Below, one piece after another: positions 41,820 to 51,596 of a stretch of DNA of 64,000 bases. The stretch is from Prorocentrum cordatum. Lineage: Eukaryota; Sar; Dinophyceae; Prorocentrales; Prorocentraceae. The DNA lies in the NCBI GenBank assembly GCA_963575745.1, contig CAUYUJ010018485.1, positions 64,001-128,000 on the forward strand. Direction: 5' to 3'. The notes beneath the pieces are model-generated. The model ran no database searches. It saw only the letters and a program-made list of their open reading frames with translations, and was not told the origin of the DNA. Position 1 is the first letter of the stretch. Every line of letters starts with the position of its first letter. The position numbers and the translations under genes were made by a program.

Positions 41820-43945
41820 GAGGCGGTGAGCTGGCGGGGAAAAAGCTTTCTTGGAGCCGCTGGGTCCTATATGAGGCCACTCCTGCAGGGCTCTGGCAAC
41901 AAATAAAAGATACTTGCTGAGGAGCTTGCGTTCTGACGCAAGCGAGTCAACCTCACCCTCGGACGGCCGAACGAAAGCCCTCGAGGCGATGCCAGCAATC
42001 GATCGCCCCGTTGGTTGCCCATGATGTCTACCCATTCGGGAGACCCTGCTGGCGCTGCGTCCGGGCACTGGTGGGCCCTGACCTTGGTCAGCCTGAGGTG
42101 GGGGTGTCAGCCCATGGCAACTCAAGCTACCATGCTAACCCCAGAGTGTATATATATATATATATGTATATATCGATTCTTTCTGCTGGGCCCCGACGCA
42201 TAGAGATCGAAAGTTCCTTGAAGTTCTACCGAGATCTCCGTGATCCGAAGGGACGAGGGAGACAGCAGCAAGCACAGCGAGGCGCCCAGCGGCAGGAGAG
42301 GATTGGGGGAGACCTCGGCCTACATGTCCAGTGAGGGCGGCTATGACTTCATCTCCGGATTTGTTTTGACAACAGCCCACCCTGCCGTGAGGTGAGCTTT
42401 ACTGCGTGGCTTCGAACATGACCCGTCCGTGGACACTTGCCGAACTCAATCCCAGGCCCTCGGGGGCCCCGATGTCGAAATCAGGTTCCACCTGGAAGCC
42501 CGCCACTAAACCAAAACTGGACTGGCTCGACAGGGTCTCCAGCTCCTCGTGCGAAAAGCTGTTGGACCTATGGGCCTCGGTCAATGGACATCTCAGAAAA
42601 CGGTGTGGTAGGTCGTCTGTCTCGGCCCCACACGTGCACCTAGCGTCGTCTAACTCGTAGCCTGCTGCTTGGAGGCCTGACTTGGTCCAGATGGCCTGGC
42701 ACAGGAAGGCGAGGAGGGTGGTTTTGTGGACTTTCGTTAACGTGGCTGATTGTAGGCTCTTCTGGACTATTGTGATACGTCAAGCTTGGCTCCCTCGAGG
42801 CCCAGTTTGGAGGCTGCGTGCTGTAGGAGCCTATCTTCCCAAGACTGTCTGGATGAGCTTCGGGGAGGTGCTGGCCAGGATGTGCTGGTTTCCTTTGAGG
42901 TCCAGGAGAATGAACGGGGACACGAAAATCCATTGGATGCGCTGGAGGCCCAAGTAGGCGGCGCCGATCGGTCCTCGGCAGATGCTCCACTCGGCTGGAG
43001 GGTTGTCTAACACCTCCTGGGACATGGAGCGCAGCTCTGGCAGCCCCAAGACCATGTGATGCGGTGCCTGTCGCCGCCCGCGAGACTAGCTGGCTCCACA
43101 ATATAGGCCGACTGCTGGTCTCCAGTAGGGGTCGCCAAGGATGCACAACGCCAAACTGCTTGAGCGCGTGATGGGTCCGGGGCCCGCGTTCTTTAGGAAG
43201 AGCGACTGCGACTTGCGAAGCTCTACGTTGTCGATCCCCACGACCTCCGAACCGTAGAAGTGGGCCTGGTTGAGGCCTGTGTTGTAAACCTTCTTGGTGT
43301 CCCCTTGGGCCTTCTCGATGCTAGCGAGTCTTGAGGTCCTTGTTTTGAGATGGGCGCCTGCGGGTCGATTTCCCGATGCCTTGCTTGCGAGCGAGCACAG
43401 AGCGGAAGTCGATGCCGATATTCTGAGCGACCTGGACCTTCTGCTGTGGGCCCGCGTATTTGCCGAACTCGATCTCTAGGCGTTCCTGGATGTCTCTGGA
43501 AGAAGCGAGGACCGCTGACTTTTTCCGGCGACCTGGTACTGCAGGTCGTGCTTGGTTGCTGCGAGTAGCTGAAAGCACCCGTGGAGCAGCGCTGTCACGA
43601 GCTGCTTCTTGCACGGGTGAAACGACTGCAGCAACATATCGTCTATGAAGAGGCTGAGCTGAACTCGCGGGTGTGCTAGGACCCACTGCTGCAAGGGCTG
43701 CTTGCAGTACATTTGGGCTAGATATGTGGCGCAAGCGCACCCTGCTGGGATGCCTCGAATAGGGAAGCCAATGTAATGCACGATGTGATTGGATGTGGTG
43801 TACATGAATGCTTGATACTGATTCAAAATGACGGGGAAGATGGTTTTGTTAAACCCGCTGGCTTCGGCACGTGCTACCAGAGAAGCTCTGTTGATGTGCT
43901 CGTAGTAGTTAGGCATATCCCATATAACCGAACCTGTGTGTATGG
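41820..43945 (-). mobile_element. LINE B, decayed: RT, zinc knuckle, RNase H
   Basis: Transcribed leftward, 5' truncated. Motif A: VIWDMPNYYEHI at about 43910; then RT motif B (GIPAGCACATYLAQ) and motif C (LSLFIDDMLLQ) near 43640. After a frame change: KSAVLASSRDIQERLEIEFG and VAQNIGIDFRS (43340-43530). After another near 43322: ASIEKAQGDTKKVYNTGLNQ and FYGSEVVGIDNVELRKSQSL. Zinc knuckle CTCGAETDDLPHRFLRC near 42590-42640. RNase H: GWAVVK, then HVGRGLPQSSPAAG near 42310, closing with KVRAHQ and EWVDIMGNQRGDRLLA near 42010-42090. Tail: SEGEVDSLASERKLLSKYLL. Differs from LINE A by carrying RNase H and by its RT motifs. At least four frame changes or stops; not functional. Confidence 0.78.
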
Positions 43946-43946
43946 G

Positions 43947-44050
43947 GCTCTTGCTGATGGCGGCGCTGTTCTACTTGGAGGGGCTGCTGATACTGATGAT
44001 GCTGATGATGCTGCTGCTAATGATGTTGCTGATGATGATGCTGCTGACCC
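43947..44050. repeat. (GAT/GCT)n tract at the LINE B 5' truncation
   Basis: CTGCTGATGATGCTGATGAT-type repeat begins within about 30 bases of the last recognisable LINE B codon. Confidence 0.85.
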
Positions 44051-44227
44051 CCCTCCCCCGGGGGAGGCGCGACCCCTCCCGCCTCCGCCAATCCTGCGGC
44101 CTGGTCCCTGGCTCTACTTATAACCCGCCGATACAGGCGGCGCCGACCGCCCCACTGGCTCCGCCAGTGGGGTGCCCTGGCTATCCCCGAGTCGATGACG
44201 GGGCCCCTGCTATCCAAGCAGGAGGGG

Positions 44228-44370
44228 GATCTGGAGGAGGAGGAGGCGTAGGAGTAGGAGTAGGAGGATGAGGAGGAGGAAAAGGAGGAGCAAAAGGAGG
44301 GGGAGGAGGAAAAGGAGGAGGAGGAGGAAAGCAAGGAGGAGGAGGAGGAGGAGGAGGGGGAGGAGGAGGA
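44228..44370. repeat. (GGA)n tract
   Basis: GGA units with GGAAAA interruptions, ending GGAGGGGCGGATCC. It is followed at once by a TCC tract, so the pair forms an imperfect inverted repeat around GGATCC. Confidence 0.92.
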
Positions 44371-44722
44371 GGGGCGGATCCTCCTCCTCCTCCTCCTCCT
44401 CTCCTCTCTCCTCCTCCTCCTCCTCTCCCTCCCCCTCCTCCTCTCCTCCTCCTCCTCCTCCTCCTGCTCCTCTTTGTTTTGATCCTCCTCCTCCTCCTCG
44501 TTTTCCTCTCCTCGCCTCCTTCTCCTTCTCATCCCAGTCCTTCCCCTCATTCCTCTTCCATTCCTCCCTCTCCTCCTCCTCTCTTCCTCCTCCTCCCCTG
44601 CCTTCCTTCCTCCCTCCCTCCCTGCTCCCTCCTTCCCCTTTCCAACTCCCTCCTCCCTCGCTCCCTCCTCCCCTCCTCCCTGCTCGATCGTTCTCCTCGA
44701 CCCCTCCTCCCTCCTCCTGCCG
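44371..44722. repeat. (TCC)n and CT-rich tract
   Basis: Mirror of the preceding GGA tract in strand sense. TCC units to about 44465, then more degenerate CCTCC/TTCC. Confidence 0.9.
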
Positions 44723-45045
44723 CCTACGTGAAATCCCCATCACCCCCGGTCCAATGGCACCTTTGGCTTGCCTCCACGCGGACTGCTCTGCGCGGAGTGC
44801 TCGCTGGAGCCTGGCATCAGGGAGGGAGTGGCCAGGCAGCCCTGCGCAGAATGAGAGCTGGGCATCAGGAGGGGACGCGTTTGACGCCAACCATCCACCC
44901 GAACGGATCCTGGCTGGGCCAACCTTGGACCCTGGCTCGGTGCACGTGCTCACGCGAGGGGGCGCACACACCGATCCTGGAACCAGGACCGGCCGCGCCA
45001 GGACCAATGCGGGGGGATGGCTGGCGCCCCCTGACAGTCGACTGC
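44723..45045. other. No gene recognised
   Basis: Two inexact inverted pairs (GAGCCTGGCATCAGG / GAGCTGGGCATCAGG are direct; CGCGAGGGGGCGCAC is single). No coding signal. Confidence 0.4.
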
Positions 45046-45227
45046 ACGCAGGAGTGATCTTGCGTAAGAGCGACCTCTGGTGTGCGGCCTCTTGGGGGCC
45101 GCGGGGAGGCGAACACACAAGCGCGCAAGACGCCGCCGCCGCATCGCGGTCGGCGATCGGGGGGCCCCAGTGGGCCCGCACCGGAGGCCACTCCCGCGAG
45201 AGGTCACTCCTCCGTGCAGGTCGGAAC
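45046..45227 (+). mobile_element. 180-bp dispersed element family D, copy 2
   Basis: Same blocks as 29691-29870. The ends are clearer here: AAGAGCGACCTCTGG at the left and CGAGAGGTCACTCCT at the right are inverted. Non-coding, MITE-like. Confidence 0.68.
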
Positions 45228-45363
45228 AGGAAATGCGCAGCCCTCGTGGCCTGAGCCAAAACGGCTCTGCCACGAGCGCGGGCCCTGCCATCACTCGAGC
45301 GCCGCGGAGGCCGGCCGACCGGCACCGCGGGAGCGCAGGCGCAGGCCAGCATACAGTCGAGGC

Positions 45364-45418
45364 GTTGACTTAAGGAACCCTAAACAAGGAAGGAGGCCCC
45401 TTTCTTTCATAAGTCAAC
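45364..45418 (+). mobile_element. 55-bp mini foldback element family C, copy 2
   Basis: Exact 9-base inverted ends GTTGACTTA and TAAGTCAAC. Interior AGGAACCCTAAACAAGGA and GGCCCCTTTCT as in 9816-9871. Confidence 0.78.
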
Positions 45419-45667
45419 CTTCGCCGCAACGTGACGGCGTGGGGGGCAGTCTCGTGAGAGCCACGGCGTGCTGCTGGTGCGGCTTCCATCGATGCGCGCC
45501 GCCTCTCGCTGGGCCTCGGGCAGGCTGCGCTGCCCGGCGGAGGGGGAAGAGGATGGGGAGAAGCAGGCGCGCAGGGACGAACGCGCAGGCGGGAGGCCGG
45601 GGCGGGCCGTTGGGGCTCGATGTTCCCCCCCCCCTGATTATGGGCCAGTGCCCCCTGCCGTTGGGTC

Positions 45668-45752
45668 GGGGAGGAGGAGGAGGAGGAGGAGGAGGAGGAG
45701 GAGGAGGAGGAGGAGGAGGAGGAGGAGAGGAGGAGGAGGAGGAGGAGGAGGC
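45668..45752. repeat. (GGA)n tract
   Basis: Inserted between two partial copies of ACGAACGCGCAGGCGGGAGGCCGGGGC (45577 and 45761), so the tract again lies inside a direct duplication. Confidence 0.92.
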
Positions 45753-45908
45753 ACGCAACGACGAACGCGCAGGCAGGAGGCCGGGGCCAGCCGGGCGGGA
45801 GGGCTCCGCCAGCGTCGCGGGCAGGCATCACGCCGCGCAGGCCGTGCGCTCGCGGCCTCGGCCCCCTTTTTGAGGCAAAGGGGGGGCGGCCGCCCGTTCC
45901 CTCAGGAG

Positions 45909-46021
45909 TGTTGGCGGAGGAGGAGGAGGAGGAGGAGGAGGAGGAGGAGGAGGAGGAGGAGGAGGAGGAAGAGGAGGAGGAGGAGGAGGAGGAGGAGGAG
46001 GAGGAGGAGGAGGAGGAGGAC
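45909..46021. repeat. (GGA)n tract
   Basis: Nearly pure GGA units. Confidence 0.93.
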
Positions 46022-46149
46022 GAGTTGCAGGAGGATGGGAGGGCGGGCCTGCGAGGAGCAGGGAGGCAGGTGGTCCGTCGCGCAGCATATTGGTAGGAAT
46101 GCCTCCGGGGCCGCCCCCCCATGGGGTCGGAGCAGGTGAGCGACGGAGA

Positions 46150-46312
46150 AAAAGCAGGGGTCTTACGCGAGATGGGCCCAGCAGCTCTGCGCGGCGGCCA
46201 GCGCGGGCCGCCAGCGCGGCACACCACAGTGGAGACGAGGGCGCCTGCGCGCGACCTCACCTCACGCGCCAGTGTCGGCGCAGACGACCCCGTTCTTTTG
46301 GCGTCGCTCAGA
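46150..46312 (+). repeat. Dispersed repeat family A, copy 2
   Basis: Corresponds to 5520-5690 block by block, ending at the shared GCGTCGCTCAG. It is then interrupted by the foldback element at 46313-46464. Confidence 0.72.
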
Positions 46313-46464
46313 TGGGGTCGGAGGACCGCGCCGCATCGCCAATGCATCGGCGATGCACTGGCGGCGTCGGCGATGCATCGGCGACGTCGGCTTGGAGAGA
46401 AGCGGGCTTCACATCAAGCCGCATCACCGACACACTGGCGATGCGGCGCGATCCTCCGACCCCA
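46313..46464. mobile_element. MITE, 38-bp inverted repeats
   Basis: Left end TGGGGTCGGAGGACCGCGCC continuing GCATCGCCA. The right end is its inverse (TGGCGATGCGGCGCGATCCT then CCGACCCCA). About 34 of 38 positions match. The centre contains direct GGCGATGCA(C/T)... repeats. No coding capacity. It sits exactly where repeat family A copy 1 continues uninterrupted. Confidence 0.82.
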
Positions 46465-46487
46465 CCTACAGTCAAGAACATTTGAAT

Positions 46488-46618
46488 GGCGTGTCGCTCC
46501 AGTTCGCGGGGCGGGAGGCCGGGAAAGGCTTGGGACGTTGACGGCTGGGGACAGGGACATAGATAGCGTGTCGCGCCGAAGCGTGATGGGCCAGAATTGG
46601 CGGAGCGACACGCTATCC
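46488..46618 (+). mobile_element. Foldback element family B, copy 3
   Basis: Starts GGCGTGTCGCTCCAGTTCGC and ends GGCGGAGCGACACGCTATCC. Interior GGGGACAGGGACAT and GCGTGATGGGCCAGAA as in copy 1. Confidence 0.75.
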
Positions 46619-47035
46619 CCAAACTCCCGAACGTGGAGCCCAGGGACGCGACACGCGGCGCAGAGCCAATCTGGGGATGGGGGTCGGGAGCTTTGGGGGC
46701 ACGCGCCGTGCGAAAGAGTACGCATCGCATTCCGCCCTCCTCTTCCACTCTTCTGCGGCAAACCATGGGAGCCTCCCGTGTCATCTTGCTGGTTTTTGCG
46801 AATCGACGCTATGCCATTGCGAATCGACGCTGAATTGACGCTAAGTCGACGCTAAATCGGCGCTTTCTCATCGATAACCAGACTCTGGGGCATGCTAATG
46901 CACTCTAAGAACGGAATCGCGAGGACACACAAAACTCCCATGATTTGGTGCCGAACCGTTCCGGGCGAGCCTGAGCGGCACGCGGTTCGTTCAAACGCCT
47001 GATGCTCGTGCCCTTGGGTTCAACATCCCCAACAC
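46619..47035. other. No gene recognised
   Basis: Includes a short tandem run AATCGACGCT / AAGTCGACGCTAAATCGGCG at 46800-46865 (unit about 10-12 bases). Confidence 0.45.
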
Positions 47036-47330
47036 GTTGTGCGGACGGAGTCTGGCTCTGGCCTGCGACTTCATAGCGTCCTCGGACTATGGCGGGGGCA
47101 TTGGATGAAGAACCCTTGGATAACGAACGCAGGGTTGGGAAGCCGGTGGAACTCCAAACGTGGAGTGACCATGGATAGCACCGCCGCCCTCATCAGAGAA
47201 GCAAGGAATCCTCCAGGGTCTGAAGCCTCCTGGGCACACTCCTTGACGAACGCCCCCGCAGTAGTCTGGCTCTGGCCTGCGGCTTCGTGGACGGAAGGAA
47301 CAAATGGAGGGAAGCTGGTTGCCAGCACCA
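47036..47330 (+). repeat. Dispersed repeat family E, copy 2
   Basis: 47134-47256 matches 32630-32830 without its GGA tract. An internal direct repeat (GGAGTCTGGCTCTGGCCTGCG at 47047 and GTAGTCTGGCTCTGGCCTGCG at 47262) encloses it. Confidence 0.62.
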
Positions 47331-47391
47331 GAGGAGGAGGGAGGAGGAGGGGGAGGAGGAGGAGGAGGAGGAGGAGGAGGAGGAGGAGAAG
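47328..47391. repeat. (GGA)n tract
   Basis: Short GGA tract within otherwise unique sequence. Confidence 0.9.
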
Positions 47392-48159
47392 TCAGCGCCA
47401 GGGGCGTCAGCATCTCTTGTGCCAGTGCTGCCTTGCCTCTCTGCCCACTGCACGGATGGAGGGCTTGTCGGGTTTCGGACCCTGCGCCCCGCCTGGAGCA
47501 TCCGCGTGGGGTGCGCCTTCGACGCGTGCCGGTGTACGACGGCTGTCTTCTACTTGATAGGTTTATCGCCAGACGCACCCTTCCATTTCGTGACTTCAAG
47601 CTTGAGCCTCACCAATCATGGGGCGGATAGGGGGGCCGCTTCTACCCGAAATCAGGGCGCAGGCTGTACAATCCTGCCACGTTTCGGCCCCAAGCCTCCG
47701 AACCTTGACGATTGTCCACCCAAGCGTGACGGCGAAACATGCGATCCCACAACGTGACAACAACACGGATTTCGCTACCCATCTGCCCTGGCCTTACGCA
47801 TTGTCGCGGAGAAGAAGGTGTCGGCATTCTTCTGCATTTACTCCGACGGTAGAACCCCCGCATGATAATCTTCTCGGTTAGTCTGGAAGTAATCCTCATC
47901 GTCTTTCCCGTGATTGCCGAGGCTCTCTTTCTGTCTCCTCTGCGCCACTCTCTTTCTCCCCCTGGCGCAGGCCCTCCTCCCGCCCCATGCTTTGTGTCCT
48001 CCTCGCCCTCCTGCCTTCCATTCCCCTCCGCCACCTGCCCAACTCCTATTGCAAGGGCGTGCACATCGATTTTGCTTGGCGCCGTCGCCGTTTCGGTTGG
48101 CAAACGCGCGTTCTCCGATGGCCAGATCGCGAAGCCTAACCTTGACGACAATAACAGGG
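47392..48159. other. No gene recognised
   Basis: Moderate GC with open frames on both strands and no motif. CT-rich at 47930-48040. Confidence 0.45.
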
Positions 48160-48967
48160 CCATCTGCCCGCTCGGATTGCTAACATGATCTGGCGTCCCC
48201 ATAGGGAGGTGGGCTCAGCGACGACGCTCCCGCTCGAGACTTCCTCCATATCCACGCCTCAGGAGCCAAACAAACATGACGACAATTACATGATTCGGAT
48301 GACCCGCTCGGATTGCTAACATCATCTGGTGGCCTATACGGAAAAGGCCTTCGCCTGAGACTTCCTCACAACTCACTCACAAACAGGGCTCCCGCTCGAG
48401 ACTTCTTGCAGATCCACGCCTCAAACGTCCAAGCGTGACGAGATTTGATTACGAGGTTTGGATGACCCGCTGGGATTGCTAACAAAATCTGGCGGCCCCA
48501 TATGGGGGGGCTCCCGTCTGACACCTCATCACACTTCACTCCCGGACGAGGCTCCCGCTCGAGACTTTCGTCCAGACTTACGCCTCAGGAGCCCAAGCAG
48601 AAATATATGATTTGCGTGACCCGCTCGGGTTGCTAACATGATCTGGCGGCCTCAGGAGCCCAAGCGTGACGAGCGTTACATGATTTGGATGGCCCGCTCG
48701 GGTTGCTAACGTGATCTGGCGGCCCCATTCGGAGGGGGCTCCCGCTAGAGACTTCATCACACTTCACTCACAAACGGGTCTCCCGCTCATTATTCCAGAT
48801 CCACGCCTCAAGAGCTTAAACGCGAAGATAATTACAATGTTCAGGTGGCCCGCTCGGATTATGAACAGGACCTGGCGGACTCCATATGGGGTAGGGCTCC
48901 CGCTCGGGACTTCCTTGCCGATCACAAAGGGAGAGAGAGAGAGAGAGAGACAGACAGAGACAGAGAA

Positions 48968-49002
<35 letters not shown>

Positions 49003-49290
49003 AAAAAGACGAGGCTCCCGCTCGAGACTTCCTCCATATCCACGCCTCAAGAGTGCACCACTAAAGGCAATCGCATCATTTTGATGACCCGCTCGGATTA
49101 CTGACGTCATTTGGCGGCCCCATACGGAGAGGGGGTCCCGCTGGAGACGTCCGTGCAATTTGCTCGCAGGCGATGCTCCCGCTCGAGACGTCCTCCAATT
49201 CCACGCCTCAGGAGCCCAAGCGTGACGGCACTTCCAGGATTTGGACGGCCCGGTCGGATTACAAGCATGATCTGGCGGCCCCATAAGGAT
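48160..49290 (-). repeat. Degenerate satellite array, left arm (inverted)
   Basis: Eight diverged copies around CGCTCGGATTGCTAACATGATCTGGCGGCC (starts near 48168, 48306, 48467, 48622, 48697, 48851, 49089, 49251), alternating with GGCTCCCGCTCGAGACTTCC and CACGCCTCAGGAGCCCAAGCG. These are reverse complements of the 160-bp unit to the right. A GA dinucleotide run (48930-49006) has expanded inside one unit. Confidence 0.85.
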
Positions 49291-49381
49291 TTAACGGGCG
49301 AAGAACGGTATACAATAAAAGTTTATTCCCCACATCCAAAGTGGGGTTCTTGTTTTCTCTGCACACCCCGCGCAGGAACAC

Positions 49382-49530
49382 TCACCCCACCCCCTCTCCT
49401 CTTCTGCCTCATCACACCACCCACAATCAATCATCATCCTCTTCACCACTCATCTCACCCCACCCCCTCTCCTCTTCTGCCTCATCACACCACCCACAAT
49501 CAATCATCATCCTCTTCACCACTCATCTTC
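49382..49530. repeat. 72-bp tandem duplication at the array junction
   Basis: TCACCCCACCCCCTCTCCTC at 49382 and again at 49454, both followed by CTGCCTCATCACACCACCCA and CAATCAATCATCATCC. It lies between the two oppositely oriented satellite arrays. Confidence 0.88.
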
Positions 49531-49577
49531 ACCACCACTCATCATCCTCATCCTCATCATCGTTGAGTAAAATGTGA

Positions 49578-50640
49578 GGAAGTCTCAGGCGGGAGCCCCC
49601 TCCCTATGGGGCCCGCAGATCATGTTGGTAATCCGAGCGGGTCATCGGAACCCTGTAACTGTCGTCACTTTTGGGCTCCCCAGGCCTGAAAATGGAGGAA
49701 GTCTCAGGCGGGAGCCTCGTCTGTGAGTGAATTGGGAGGAAGTCTCCGGCGGGAGTTCCCTCCCTATGGGGCCCGCAGATCATGTTGGTAATCCGAGCGG
49801 GTCATCGGAACCCTGTAACTGTCGTCACTTTTGGGCTCCTCAAGCCTGAATTTGGAGGAAATCTCAGGCGGGAGCCTCGTCTGGGAGTGAATTCTGAGGA
49901 AGGCTCAGGCGGGAGCCCCCTCCCTATGGGGCCCGCAGATAATGTTGGTAATCCGAGCGGGTCATCGGAACCCTGTAACTGTCGTCACTTTTGGGCTCGT
50001 CAAGCCTGAATTTGGAGGAAGTCTCTGGCGGGGGCCTCGTCTTTGAGTGAATTGTGAAGAAGTCTCAGGCGGGAGCCCCCTCCCTATGGGGCCCGCAGAT
50101 CATGTTGGTATCCGAGCGGGTCATCGGAACCCTGTAACTGTCGTCACTTTTGGGCTCCTCAAGCCTGAATATGGAGGAAGTCTCAGGCGGGAGCCTCGTC
50201 TGTGAGTGAACTGCGAGGAAGTCTCAGGCGGGAGCCCCCTCCCTATGGGGCCCGCAGATCATGTTGGTAATCCGAGCGGGTCAGCGGAACCCTGTAACTG
50301 TCGTCACTTTTGGGCTCGTCAAGCCTGAATTTGGAGGAAGTCTCTGGCGGGAGCCTCGTCTTTGAGTGAAATGCGATGAAGTCTCAGGCGGGAGCCCCCT
50401 CCCTATGGGGCCCGCAGATCATGTTGGTAATCCGAGCGGGTCATCGGAACCCTGTAGCTGTCGTCACTTTTGGGCTCCTCACGCCTGAATATGGAGGATG
50501 TCTCAGGCGGGAGCCTCGTCTGTGAGTGAACTGCGAGGAAGTCTCAGGCGGGAGCCCCCTCCCTATGGGGCCCGCAGATCATGTTGGTAATCCGAGCAGG
50601 TCATCCAAAACCTGTAACTGTTGTCAATGTTGGGTTCTCG
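49578..50640 (+). repeat. 160-bp satellite array, right arm, 7 units
   Basis: CATGTTGGTAATCCGAGCGG recurs at 49621, 49781, 49941, 50101, 50260, 50420 and 50580: period 160, one unit short by 1. Units are nearly identical (variation at about 1 base in 20 to 30), unlike the left arm. Each unit holds two partial sub-repeats (GAAGTCTCAGGCGGGAGCC and GAAGTCTCTGGCGGGAGCC) about 80 bases apart. Confidence 0.95.
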
Positions 50641-50700
50641 CGCTGCCAGAACGCAGTTCCCAGGCCACACTTTGGATGCAACAAGGAAGTTTTTGGGCTC

Positions 50701-51085
50701 CTCAGGTCGCCGAGGTGCTGCGACAGGGCGCCGAAGGCGCCGACGACGACGGCCAGGCCGAGGCTCGGGCGCGGAGCTTGCTGATGTTCAGGCCCAGCGA
50801 AAGGGAGTTCACATGGCAGAGCTCGGGGGCGCACAGCGTGCGCCGCTCGGGGTTCACCCTGACGCACGCGTCCGACCTGACCTCCACGCTGTCGCAGGGC
50901 CAGACGCTGCGCAAGGGCGTCACCATCGACTGCGCGAGAGACGAGGACGCTGGCCGCACGGGCATGTCGGGCCGCCGGCGTCCCTGCGGAAGGCGCTCCT
51001 GGAGTTCGACAAGAGAGCGGTTTTGTCCAGGGCGGAGGCGAAGCAGCTCGCGGCAGAGCTGGGATTCGTGCTGCCTTCCGCCTGA
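50701..51085 (+). pseudogene. Possible coding remnant, unknown product
   Basis: One + frame reads FTWQSSGAHSVRRSGFTLTH and SDLTSTLSQGQTLRKGVTID up to about 50955. The next frame then reads SLRKALLEFDKRAVLSRAEA and KQLAAELGFVLPSA to a stop at 51085. The minus strand is also open here, so orientation is uncertain. It begins where the 160-bp array fades. Confidence 0.28.
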
Positions 51086-51496
51086 GCGCGGCTGCGCCTC
51101 GCTCGAAGCCCGCGGGGTTGTCCCAACGGCTTGGTCTTGCGCGCCAACGGCTCGCGGGGTTGTCACGACAGCCTGGCCCGCGGGGTTGTCCCAACGGCTG
51201 CGCGACGTGACCTGTAGAGAACGCGCCTGTGCTGGCCGTGGCGGCGACGGCGCCGAGGAACATCGACATGCGCGCTCATGCAACAGGAAAGGGAGGAGGT
51301 GGCGGGGCGCGGAACAAACAGGGGGGCGAGGATGGGGACAACGTAAGGAGTGGAAGGGGGGCCCGCGCCAAGGCGAGAGGAAATATACGCAGAAGAGACA
51401 GCCAGGACGCATCACCAACCACGAGGACGACGGTGATGGCTTTTTCCAGATTCGCCCAGAGGATTCTTATGTGGGGTTCTTCCGTCGGAGTAATTT
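51086..51496. other. No gene recognised
   Basis: Contains three copies of CCGCGGGGTTGTCCCAACGGC-like sequence (51110, 51150, 51179; about 33-bp spacing). It ends at the assembly gap. Confidence 0.5.
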
Positions 51497-51596
51497 NNNN
51501 NNNNNNNNNNNNNNNNNNNNNNNNNNNNNNNNNNNNNNNNNNNNNNNNNNNNNNNNNNNNNNNNNNNNNNNNNNNNNNNNNNNNNNNNNNNNNNNN
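51497..51596. other. Assembly gap, exactly 100 N
   Basis: A run of 100 N, the usual placeholder for a gap of unknown size. Open frames that cross it are not real. Confidence 0.99.

Noticed and set aside
48160-50640. CRISPR-like array
   Set aside because: Units are 160 bp, nearly identical throughout with no unique spacers, and the sequence is eukaryotic.
49578-50640. GTCACTTTTGGGCTCCTCAAG in each 160-bp unit as spliced-leader relics
   Set aside because: It resembles the leader only with several gaps and mismatches and lacks TAGCCATTTTGG; treated as coincidence.
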